Source: Xylocopa sonorina (taxonomy: Eukaryota > Arthropoda > Insecta > Hymenoptera > Apidae). Taken from it: 64,000 bases of DNA. Below the pieces are notes generated by a model. That model had not been told where the DNA came from, did not search any database, and worked only from the letters and a program-made list of their open reading frames with translations. The stretch spans positions 248,001 to 312,000 of the forward strand of contig NW_027490263.1 of the NCBI RefSeq assembly GCF_050948175.1, written 5' to 3'. The position numbers were made by a program, and so were the translations under genes. Shown piece by piece: positions 48,323 through 60,909 of this stretch. Each line of letters opens with the position of its first letter. Position 1 is the stretch's first letter.

Positions 48323-51300
48323 TCAAAACGCGATATCGCAACTCATTCCTATGTTTCATGATAAGATATAATATTCATTGCGATGTGTCATGTACATCTC
48401 GTTTTCACTTCAAAAGAATGTAAATGCGAAACTTCCATGCTAGGAAATAGCGTTTGCAGATGTCTACGTGTCGTAGCAATAGAGTTCTATTGCTTCTTAA
48501 GACGCATCTCACTTCTATGTTTCATGATAAGATATAATATTCTTTGCGAAGTGTCATGTATACCTCGTACTCACATCACAAGAATGTAAATGCGACACAT
48601 CCCTGCTAGGAAATAGCGTTTGCAGATGTCTACGTATCGTAGCAATAGAGTTCTAATGCTTCTTAAAACGCGATATCGCGTCTCACTTCTATGTTTCATG
48701 ATAAGATATAATATTCATTGCGAAGTGTCATGTATACCTCGTATTCACTTCAAATGAATGTAAATGCGGAACTTCCATGCTAGGAAATAGCGTTTGCAGA
48801 TGTCTACGTATCGTAGCAATAGAGTTCTAATGCTTCTTAAAACGAGTTGTCGCATTTCATTTCTATGTTTCGAGATAAGATATAATATTCATTGCGAAGT
48901 GTCATGTATACCTCGTATTCACATCAAAAGAATGTAAATGCGACACTTCCATGCTAGGAAATAGCGTTTGCAGATGTCTACGTATCGTAGCAACAGAGTT
49001 CTAATGCTTCTTAAACGAGATGTCGCATTTCATTTATATGTTTCGTGATGAGATATAATATTCATTGCGAAGTGTCATGCATACCTCGTATTCACATCAA
49101 AAGAAAGTAAATGCGACACTTACATGCTAGGAAATAGCGTTTGCAGATATCTACGTATCGTAGCAATAGAGTTCTAATGCTTCTTAAAACGAGATGTCGC
49201 ATTTCATTTATATGTTTCGTTATAAGATATAATGTTCATTGTAGAGTGTTATGTATACCTCGTATTCATTCCGAAAGAATGTAAATGCGACACTTCCTTG
49301 CTAGGAAATAACATTTGCAGATGTCTACGCATCGTAGCAATAGAGTTCTAGCGCTTCTTAAACCGCGATATCGCATCTCACATCGATGTTTCGAGATAAG
49401 ATATAATATTCATTGCGAAGTGTCATGTATACCTCGTATTAGCTTCAAAAGAATGTAAATGCGGCATTTCGTTCCTAGGAAGTAGCGCTTGCAGATGTCT
49501 ACGTATCGAAGCAATAGTGTTCTAATGCTTCTTAAAACGAGATGTCGCATTTCATTTCTATGTTTCGTAATAAGATATAGTATTCATTGTGGAGTGTTAT
49601 GTACACCTCGTATTCACTTCAAAAGGATGTAAGTGCGACACTTCCGTGCTAGGAAATAGCGTTTGCAGATGTCTACGGATCACAGCAATAGAGTACTAAT
49701 GCTTCTTAAAACGAGATGTCGTATTTCATTCCTATGTTTCATGATCAGATATAATATTCATTGCGAAGTGTCATGTATACCTCGTATTCACTTCAAATGA
49801 ATGTAAATGCGAAACTTCCATGCTAGGAAATAGCGTTTGCAGATGTCTACGTATCGTAGCAATAGAGTTCTAATGCTTCTTAAAACGAGATGTCGCATTT
49901 CATTTCTATGTATCCTGATAAGATATAATATTCATTGCGAAGTGTCATGTATACCTCGTATTCACTTTAAGAGAATGAAAATGCGACACTTCCTTGCTAG
50001 GAAATAGCGTTCGCAGATGTCTACGTATCGTAGCAATAGAGTACTAATGCTTCTTAAAACGAGATGTCGTATTTCATTTCTATGTTTCGTAATAAGACAT
50101 AATATTCATTGTGTAATGTTATGCAAACCTCGTATTCACTTCAGTGGAATGTTTAGTGCGACATTTCCTTGCTAGGAAATAGCGATTGCATATGTCTACG
50201 TATCGTAGCAATAGAGTTCTAATGCTTCCTAAAACGCGATATCGCATCTCACTTCTATGTCTCATGATAAGATATAGTATTCATTGCGAAGTGTCATGTA
50301 TACCTCGTATTCACTTCAAAGGAATGTAAATGCGACACTTCCATGCTAGCAAATGGCGTTTGCAGATGTCTACGTATCGAAGCAATAGAGTTCTAATGCT
50401 CCTTAAATCGTCATATCGAATCTCATTTTTATGTTTCATGATAAGATACAATATTCATTGCGAAGTGTCATGTATACCTCGTACTCCTTTCAAAATAATG
50501 TAAATGCGACACTTCCTTGCTAGGAAGTAGCGTTTGCAGATGTCTACATATCGAAGCAATAGATTTCTAATGCTTCTTAAATCGCTTATTGCATCTCATT
50601 TCTATGTTTCATGGTAAGATATAATATTCATTGTGGAGTGTTATGTATACCTCGTATTCACTTCAAAAGAGTGTAAACGCGATACTTCCTTGCCAGGAAG
50701 TAGCGTTTGCAGATGTTAAGGTATCGAAGCAATAGAGTTCTAATGCTTCTTAAATCGTCATATCGCATCTCATTTCTATGTTTCATGATAAGATATAATA
50801 TTCATTGCGAAGTGTCATGTATATCTCGTCTTCACTTCAAAGGAATGTAAAAGCGGCACTTCCTTGCCAGGAAGTAGCGCTTGCAGATGTCAACGTATCG
50901 AAGCAATAGAGTTCTAATTCATCTCAAAACGCGATATCGTAGCTCATTCCAATGTTTCGTGATAAGATATAATATTCATTGCGAAGTGTTATGCATTCCT
51001 CTTCTACGATTCAAATGAAAGTAAATGCGACACTTCCTTGCAAGGAAATAACGATTGCAGACGTCTACGGATCGTAGCAATAGCTTTCTAATGCTTCTTA
51101 AAACGCGATATCGCATCTCATTTCTATGTTTCATGGTAAGATATAACATAATTTGCGAAGTGTTATGTATTCCTCGTCTACACTTCAATTGAATGTGAAT
51201 GCGGTACTTCCTCGCTAGGAAATAGCGTTTGCAGATGTCTACGTATCGTAGCAATAGCTTTCTAATGCTTCTTAAAACGCGATATCGCATCTCATTTCTA

Positions 51301-53156
51301 TGTTTCATGGTAAGATTTAATATGATTTGTTAAGTGTTATGTATTTCTCGTCTACACTTCAAATGAATGTAAATGCGACATTTCCTCGCTAGGAAATAGC
51401 GTTTGCAGATGTCTACGTATCGTAGCAATAGATTTCTAATGCTTCTTAAAGCGCGATGTCGCATCTCATTTCTATGTTTCACGGTAAGATATAATATGAT
51501 TTGCGAAGTGTCATGTATTCCTCGTCTACACTTCAAATGAATGTAAATGCGACACTTCCTTGCTAGGAAATAGCGTTTGCAGATGTCTATGTATCGTAGC
51601 AATAGAGTTATAATGCTTCTTAAAACGCGATATCGCATCTCATTTCTATGTTTCATGGTAAGATATAATATGATTTGCGAAGTGTTATGTATTCCTCGTC
51701 TACACTTCAAATGAATGTGAATGCGACATTTCCTCGCTAGGAAATAGCGTTCGCAGATGTCTACGTATCGTAGCAATAGATTTCTAATGCTTCTTAAAGC
51801 GCGATATCGCATCTCATTTCTATGTTGCTTGGTAAGATGTAATATTCATTGCGAAGTGTTATGCATTCCTCGTCTACGATTCAAATGAAAGTAAATGTGA
51901 CACTTCCTTGCAAGGAAATAACGATTGCAGATATCTATGTATCGTAGCAATAGAGTTCTAATGCTTCTTAAGACGTGATATCGCATCTCATTTCTATGTT
52001 TCATGGTAAGATGTAATATGATTTGCGAAGAGTTATGTATTCCTCGTCTACACTTCAAATGAATGTAAATGCGAAACTTCCTTGCTAGGAAATAGCGTCT
52101 GCAGATGTCTAGGTATCGTAGCGATAGAGTTCTAATGCTTCTTAAAACGCGATATCGCATCTCATTTCTATGTTTCATGGTAAGATATAATATGATTTGC
52201 GAAGAGTTATGTATTCCTCGTCTACACTTCAAATGAATGTAAATGCGACACTTCCTTGCAAGGAAATAGCGTTTGCAGATATCTACCTATCGTAGAAATA
52301 GTGTTCTAATGCTTCTTAAAACGCGATATCGCATCTCATTTCTATGTTTCATGGTAAGATATAATATGATTTGCGAAGTGTCATGTATTCCTCGTCTACA
52401 CTTCAAATGAATGAAAATGCGACACTTCCTTGCAAGGAAATAGCGTTTGCAGATGTCTACGTATCATAGCAATAGATTTCTAATGCTTCTTAGAGCGCGA
52501 TATCGCATCTCATTTCTATGTTTCATGGTAAGATATAACATGATTTGCGAAGTGTTATGTATTCCTCGTCTACACATCAAATGAATGTGAATGCGATACT
52601 TCCTCGCTAGGAAATAGCGTTTGCAGATGTCTACGTATCGTAGCAATAGCTTTCTAATGCTTCTTAAAAAGCGATATCGCATCTCATTTCTATGTTTCAT
52701 GGTAAGATATAATATGATTTGTTAAGTGTTATGTATTTCTCGTCTACACTTCAAATGAATGTAAATGCGACACTTCCTTGCAAGGAAATAGCGTTCGCAG
52801 ATGTCTACGTATCGAAGGAATAGAGTTCAAATGCTTCTTAAAACGAGATATTGCATCTCATATCTATGATTCATGATAAGATATAATATTCATTGCGAAG
52901 TGTTATGCATTCCTCGCCTACGATTGAAATGGACGTAAATGTGACACTTCCTTGCTAGGAAATAGCGTTTGCAGATGTCTACGTATCGTAGCAATAGAAT
53001 TCTAATGCTTCTTAAAACGCGATATCGCATCTCATTACTATGTTGCATGATAAGATATAATTTTCAATGTAATGTGTTATGTATACCTCGTATTCACTTC
53101 AGAAGAATGTAAATGCGACACTTCCTTGCAAGGAAATAGCGTTTGCAGATGTCTAC

Positions 53157-53853
53157 TTATCGTAGGGATGGTGTTCTAATGCTTCTTAAAACGTGATATC
53201 GCATCTCATTTCTATGTTTCATGGTAAGATATAATATGATTTGCGAAGTGTTATGTATTCCTCGTCTACATTTCAAACGAATGAAAATGCGACACTTCCT
53301 TGCAAGGAAATAGCGTTTGCAGATGTCTACGTATCGTAGCAATAGAGTTCTAATGCTTCTTGTAGCTCGATATCGCATCTCATTTCTATGTTCCATGGTA
53401 AGATATAATATGATTTGCGAAGTGTCATGTATTCCTCGTCTACACTTCAAATGAATGTAAATGCGACACTTCCTTGCAAGGAAATAGCGTTTGCAAATGT
53501 CTACCTATCGTAGCAATAGTGTTCTGATGCTTCTTAAAACGCGATATCGCATCTCATTTCTATGTTTCATGGTAAGATATAATATGATTTGCGAAGTGTT
53601 ATGTATTCCTCGTCTACACTTCAAACGAATGAAAATGCGACACTTCCTTGCAAGGAAATAGCGTTTGCAGATGTCTACGTATCGTAGCAATAGAGTTCTA
53701 ATGCTTCTTGTAGCGCGATATCGCATCTCATTTCTATGTTTCATGGTAAGATATAATATGATTTGCGAAGTGTCATGTATTCCTCGTCTACATTTCAAAT
53801 GAATGTAAATGCGACACTTCCTAGCAAGGAAATTGCGTTTGCAGATGTCTACG
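53157..53853 (-). repeat. Two-monomer (348-bp) repeat in array D
   Basis: The unusual TTCTTGTAGC(T/G)CGATATCGC variant occurs at 53361 and 53709, 348 bp (2 x 174) apart. Each copy is followed by a monomer with the TTTCAAA(C/T)GAATG or TTCAAATGAATG forms in matching order. This is a small tandem duplication of a monomer pair. Confidence 0.65.
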
Positions 53854-55692
53854 TATCGTAGCAATACATTTCTAATGCTTCTTAAAACGCGATATCGCAT
53901 CTCATTTCTATGTTTCATGGTAAGATATAATATGATTTGCGAAGTGTCATGTATTCCTCGTCTACACTTCAAATGAATGTAAGTGCGACACTTCCTTGCT
54001 AGGAAATAGCGTCTGCAGATGTCTAGGTATCGTAGCAATAGCTTTCTAATGCTTCTTAAAACGCGATATCGCATCTCATTTCTATGTTCCATGGTAAGAT
54101 ATAATATGATTTGCGAAGTGTCATGTATTCCTCGTCTACACTTCAAATGAATGAAATTGCGACACTTCCTTGCAAGGAAATAGCGTTTGCAGATGTCTAC
54201 GTATCGTAGCAATAGATTTCTAATGCTTCTTAAAACGCGATATCGCATCTCATTTCTATGTTTCATGGTAAGATATAATATGATTTGCGAAGTGTCATGT
54301 ATTCCTCGTCTACACTTCAAATGAATGAAAATGCGACACTTCCTTGCAAGGAAATAGCGTTTGCAGATGTCTACTTATCGTAGCGATGGAGTTCTAATGC
54401 TTCTTAGAACGTGATATCGCTTCTCATATCTATGTTTCATGGTAAGATATAATATGATTTGCGAAGTGTCATGTATTCCTCGTCTACACTTCAAATGAAT
54501 GTAAAAGCGACACTTCCTTGCTAGGAAATAGCGTCTGCAGATGTCTAGGTATCGTAGCAATAGGTTTCTAATGCTTCTTAAAACGCGATATCGCATCTCA
54601 TTTCTATGTTTCATGGTAAGATATAATATGATTTGCGAAGTGTTATGTATTCCTCGTCTACACTTCAAATGAATGTGAATGCGATACTTCCTCGCTAGGA
54701 AATAGCGTTTGCAGATGTCTACGTATCGTAGCAATAGCTTTCTAATGCTTCTTAAAACGCGATATCGCATCTCATTTCTATGTTTCATGGTAAGATATAA
54801 TATGATTTGTTAAGTGTTATGTATTTCTCGTCTACACTTCAAATGAATGTAAATGCGACACTTCCTTGCTAGGAAATAGCGTCTGCAGATGTCTAGGTAT
54901 CGTAGCAATAGATTTCTAATGCTTGTTTGAACGCGATATCGCATCTCATTTCTATGTTCCATGGTAAGATATAATATGATTTGCGAAGAGTTATGTATTC
55001 CTCGTCTACACTTCAAATGAATGAAAATGCGACACTTCCTTGCAAGGAAATAACGATTGCAGATATCTATGTATCGTAGCAATAGAGTTCTAATGCTTCT
55101 TAAGACGTGATATCGCATCTCATTTCTATGTTTCATGGTAAGATGTAATATGATTTGCGAAGAGTTATGTATTCCTCGTCTACACTTCAAATGAATGAAA
55201 ATGCGGCTCTTCCTTGCAAGGAAATAGCGTTTGCAGATGTCAACTTATCGTAGGGATGGAGTTCTAATGCTTCTTAAAACGTGATATCGCATCTCATATC
55301 TATGTTTCAAGATAAGATATAATATTCATTGCGAAGTGTTATGCATTCCTCGTCTACGATTCAAATGGATGTAAATGCGACACTTCCTTTCCAGGACATA
55401 GCGTTTGCAGATGTCTACGTATCGAAGCAATAGAGTTCTTATGTTACTTAAAACGCGACATCGCATCTCATTTCTATGTTTCATGGTAAGATATAATATG
55501 ATTTGCGAAGTGTCATGTATTCCTCGTCTACACTTCAAATGAATGTAAATGCGACACTTCCTTGCTAGGAAATAGCGTTTGCAGATGTCTACGTATCGTA
55601 GCAATAGATTTCTAATGCTTCTTAATGCGCGATATCGCATCTCATTTCTATGTTTCATGGTAAGATATAACATGATTTGCGAAGTGTTATGT

Positions 55693-58600
55693 ATTCCTCG
55701 TCTACACTTCAAATGAATGTGAATGCGATACTTCCTCGCTAGGAAATAGCGTTTGCAGATGTCTACGTATCGTAGTAATAGCTTTCTAATGCTTCTTAAA
55801 ACGCGATATCGCATCTCATTTCTATGTTTCATGGTAAGATATAATATGATTTGCGAAGTGTTATGTATTTCTCGTCTACACTTCAAATGAATGTAAACGC
55901 GACACTTCCTTGCAAGGAAATAGCGTTCGCAGATGTCTACGTATCGAAGGAATAGAGTTCAAATGCTTCTTAAACCGAGATATGGCATCTCATATCTGTG
56001 TTCCATGATAAGATATAATATTCATTGCGAAGTGTTATGTATTCCTCGTCTACACTTTAAATGAATGAAAATGCGACACTTCCTTGCAAGGAAATAACGA
56101 TTGCAGATGTCTACGTATCGTAGCAATAGCTTTCTAATGCTTCTTAAAACGCGATATCGCATCTCATTTCTATGTTTCATGGTAAGATATAATATGATTT
56201 GCGAAGTGTTATGTATTCCTCGTCTACACTTCAAATGAATGTAAATGCGACACTTCCTTGCTAGGAATAGCTTTTGCAGATGCCTACGTATCGTAGCAAT
56301 AGATATCTAATGCTTCTTAAAGCGCGATATCGCATCTCATTTCTATGTTTCATGGTAAGATATAATATGATTTGCGAGTGTCGCGTATTCCTCGTCTACA
56401 CTTCAAATGAATGAAAATGCGACACTTCTTTGCACGGAAATAGCGTTTGCAGATGTCTACGTATCGTAGCAATAGAGTTCTAATGCTTCTTAAAAGGCGA
56501 TATAGCATCTCATTTCTATGTTTCATCGCAACATATAATTTGATTTGCGAAGTGTCATGTATTACTCGTCTACACTTCAAATGAATGTAATTGCGACACT
56601 TCCTTGCTAGGAAATAACGATTGCAGATGTCTACGTATCGTAGCAATAGCTTTCTAATGCTTCTTAAAACGCGATATCGCATCTCATTTCTATGTTCCAT
56701 GGTAAGATATAACATGATTTGCGAAGTGTCATGTATTCCTCGTCTACACTTCAAATGAATGTGAATGCGATACTTCCTTGCTAGGAAATAGCGTTTGCAG
56801 ATATCTATGTATCGTAGCAATAGAGTTCTAATGCTTCTTAAAACGCGATATCGCATCTCATTTCTATGTTTCATGGTAAGATGTAATATGATTTGCGAAG
56901 TGTTATGTTCTCCTCCTCTACACTTCAAGTGAATGTAATTGCGAAACTTCCTTGCTAGGAAATAGCGTCTGCAGATGTCTAGGTATCGTAGCAATAGATT
57001 TCTAATGCTTCTTAGAACGCGATATCGCATCTCATTTCTATGTTCCATGGTAAGATATAATATGATTTGCGAAGAGTTATGTATTCCTCGTCTACACTTC
57101 AAATGAATGAAAATGCGACACTTCCTTGCAAGGAAATAGCGTTTGTAGATGTCTACGTATCGTAGCAATGGAGTTCTCATGTTACTTAAAACGCGATATC
57201 GCATCTCATTTCTATGTTTCATGGTAAGATATAATATGATTTGCGAAGTGTTATGTATTCCTCGTCTACACTTCAAATGAATGTGAATGCGACATTTCCT
57301 CGCTAGGAAATAGCGTTTGCAGATGTCTACGTATCGTAGCAATAGATTTCTAATGCTTCTTAAAGCGCGATATCGCATCTCATTTCTATGTTGCTTGGTA
57401 AGATGTAATATTCATTGCGAAGTGTTATGCATTCCTCGTCTACGATTCAAATGAAAGTAAATGTGACACTTCCTTGCAAGGAAATAACGATTGCAGATAT
57501 CTATGTATCGTAGCAATAGAGTTCTAATGCTTCTTAAGACGTGATATCGCATCTCATTTCTATGTTTCATGGTAAGATGTAATATGATTTGCGAAGAATT
57601 ATGTATTCCTCGTCTACACTTCAAATGAATGAAAATGCGGCTCTTCCTTGCAAGGAAATAGCGTTTGCAGATGTCAACTTATCGTAGGGATGGAGTTCTA
57701 ATGCTTCTTAAAACGTGATATCGCATCTCATATCTATGTTTCAAGATAAGATATAATATTCATTGCGAAGTGTTATGCATTCCTCGTCTACGATTCAAAT
57801 GGATGTAAATGCGACACTTCCTTTCCAGGACATAGCGTTTGCAGATGTCTACGTATCGAAGCAATAGAGTTCTTATGTTACTTAAAACGCGACATCGCAT
57901 CTCATTTCTATGTTTCATGGTAAGATATAATATGATTTGCAAAGTGTCATGTATTCCTCGTCTACACTTCAAATGAATGTAAATGCGACACTTCCTTGCT
58001 AGGAAATAGCGTTTGCAAATGTCTACGTATCGTAGCAATAGATTTCTAATGCTTCTTAATGCGCGATATCGCATCTCATTTCTATGTTTCATGGTAAGAT
58101 ATAACATGATTTGCGAAGTGTTATGTATTCCTCGTCTACACTTCAAATGAATGTGAATGCGATACTTCCTCGCTAGGAAATAGCGTTTGCAGATGTCTAC
58201 GTATCGTAGTAATAGCTTTCTAATGCTTCTTAAAACGCGATATCGCATCTCATTTCTATGTTTCATGGTAAGATATAATATGATTTGCGAAGTGTTATGT
58301 ATTCCTCGTCTACACTTCAAATGAATGTGAATGCGACATTTCCTCGCTAGGAAATAGCGTTTGCAGATGTCTACGTATCGTAGCAATAGATTTCTAATGC
58401 TTCTTAAAGCGCGATATCGCATCTCATTTCTATGTTGCTTGGTAAGATGTAATATTCATTGCGAAGTGTTATGCATTCCTCGTCTACGATTCAAATGAAA
58501 GTAAATGTGACACTTCCTTGCAAGGAAATAACGATTGCAGATATCTATGTATCGTAGCAATAGAGTTCTAATGCTTCTTAAGACGTGATATCGCATCTCA

Positions 58601-58783
58601 TTTCTATGTTTCATGGTAAGATGTAATATGATTTGCGAAGAATTATGTATTCCTCGTCTACACTTCAAATGAATGAAAATGCGGCTCTTCCTTGCAAGGA
58701 AATAGCGTTTGCAGATGTCAACTTATCGTAGGGATGGAGTTCTAATGCTTCTTAAAACGTGATATCGCATCTCATATCTATGT
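55693..58783 (-). repeat. Left copy of ~3.1-kb (or longer) duplication, offset 5217 bp
   Basis: From about 55693 the sequence is repeated, nearly identically by eye, beginning at about 60910; the offset is 5217 bp (30 monomers minus 3). Shared rarities include the AGGAATAGCTTTTGCAG deletion monomer, TTTGCGAGTGTCGCG, TTTCATCGCAACATATAA, and a TTCTCCTCCTCTAC variant. The right copy runs to the end of the window, so the true length is unknown. An older related copy of part of it is signalled by TTGCTTGGTAAG at 51825, 5566 bp (32 monomers) before the same marker at 57391. Confidence 0.85.
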
Positions 58784-60595
58784 TTCAAGATAAGATATAA
58801 TATTCATTGCGAAGTGTTATGCATTCCTCGTCTACGATTCAAATGGATGTAAATGCGACACTTCCTTTCCAGGACATAGCGTTTGCAGATGTCTACGTAT
58901 CGAAGCAATAGAGTTCTTATGTTACTTAAAACGCGACATCGCATCTCATTTCTATGTTTCATGGTAAGATATAATATGATTTGCAAAGTGTCATGTATTC
59001 CTCGTCTACACTTCAAATGAATGTAAATGCGACACTTCCTTGCTAGGAAATAGCGTTTGCAGATGTCTACGTATCGTAGCAATAGATTTCTAATGCTTCT
59101 TAATGCGCGATATCGCATCTCATTTCTATGTTTCATGGTAAGATATAACATGATTTGCGAAGTGTTATGTATTCCTCGTCTACACTTCAAATGAATGTGA
59201 ATGCGATACTTCCTCGCTAGGAAATAGCGTTTGCAGATGTCTACGTATCGTAGTAATAGCTTTCTAATGCTTCTTAAAACGCGATATCGCATCTCATTTC
59301 TATGTTTCATGGTAAGATATAATATGATTTGCGAAGAGTTATGTATTCCTCGTCTACACTTCAAATGAATGTGAATGCGACATTTCCTCGCTAGGAAATA
59401 GCGTTTGCAGATGTCTACGTATCGTAGCAATAGATTTCTAATGCTTCTTAAAGCGCGATATCGCATCTCATTTCTATGTTGCTTGGTAAGATGTAATATT
59501 CATTGCGAAGTGTTATGCATTCCTCGTCTACGATTCAAATGAAAGTAAATGTGACACTTCCTTGCAAGGAAATAACGATTGCAGATATCTATGTATCGTA
59601 GCAATAGAGTTCTAATGCTTCTTAAGACGTGATATCGCATCTCATTTCTATGTTTCATGGTAAGATGTAATATGATTTGCGAAGAATTATGTATTCCTCG
59701 TCTACACTTCAAATGAATGAAAATGCGGCTCTTCCTTGCAAGGAAATAGCGTTTGCAGATGTCAACTTATCGTAGGGATGGAGTTCTAATGCTTCTTAAA
59801 ACGTGATATCGCATCTCATATCTATGTTTCAAGATAAGATATAATATTCATTGCGAAGTGTTATGCATTCCTCGTCTACGATTCAAATGGATGTAAATGC
59901 GACACTTCCTTTCCAGGACATAGCGTTTGCAGATGTCTACGTATCGAAGCAATAGAGTTCTTATGTTACTTAAAACGCGACATCGCATCTCATTTCTATG
60001 TTTCATGGTAAGATATAATATGATTTGCAAAGTGTCATGTATTCCTCGTCTACACTTCAAATGAATGTAAATGCGACACTTCCTTGCTAGGAAATAGCGT
60101 TTGCAGATGTCTACGTATCGTAGCAATAGATTTCTAATGCTTCTTAATGCGCGATATCGCATCTCATTTCTATGTTTCATGGTAAGATATAACATGATTT
60201 GCGAAGTGTTATGTATTCCTCGTCTACACTTCAAATGAATGTGAATGCGATACTTCCTCGCTAGGAAATAGCGTTTGCAGATGTCTACGTATCGTAGTAA
60301 TAGCTTTCTAATGCTTCTTAAAACGCGATATCGCATCTCATTTCTATGTTTCATGGTAAGATATAATATGATTTGCGAAGTGTTATGTATTCCTCGTCTA
60401 CACTTCAAATGAATGTGAATGCGACATTTCCTCGCTAGGAAATAGCGTTTGCAGATGTCTACGTATCGTAGCAATAGATTTCTAATGCTTCTTAAAGCGC
60501 GATATCGCATCTCATTTCTATGTTGCTTGGTAAGATGTAATATTCATTGCGAAGTGTTATGCATTCCTCGTCTACGATTCAAATGAAAGTAAATG
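57186..60595 (-). repeat. Three near-identical 1044-bp (six-monomer) higher-order units
   Basis: The marker TTGCTTGGTAAGATG is at 57391, 58435 and 59479, and the monomer with CCTTTCCAGGACATAGCG recurs near 57822, 58866 and 59910, all exactly 1044 bp apart. The block spans about 3.3 units. I see only a handful of differences between copies, such as GCAAATGTC against GCAGATGTC near 58017/59061 and GAAGTGTT against GAAGAGTT near 58290/59334. The block ends where AAAGTAAATG is followed by CGAC instead of TGAC, near 60595. This is the youngest tandem expansion seen here, and one further unit lies in the 5217-bp duplicate. Confidence 0.9.
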
Positions 60596-60909
60596 CGACA
60601 CTTCCTTGCAAGGAAATAACGATTGCAGATGTCTACGTATCGTAGCAATAGCTTTCTAATGCTTCTTAAAACGCGATATCGCATCTCATTTCTATGTTTC
60701 ATGGTAAGATATAAATGATTTGCGAAGTGTTATGTATTCCTCGTCTACGCTTCAAATGAATGTAAATGCGACACTTCCTTGCTAGGAAATAGCGTCTGCA
60801 GATGTCTAGGTATCGTAGCGATAGAGTTCTAATGCTCCTTAAAACGCGATATCGCATCTCATTTCTATGTTTCATGGTAAGATATAATATGATTTGCGAA
60901 GAGTTATAT

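Noticed and set aside
9137..48589. Scattered 60-116 codon frames within arrays B, C and early D
   Set aside because: They are translations of one or two satellite monomers in either strand, with no independent coding signal.
47000..49600. Perfect palindrome centred on the 48.3-kb switch
   Set aside because: Monomers on the two sides resemble each other only as much as any other monomers of the family, so the arms are not a recent inverted duplication.
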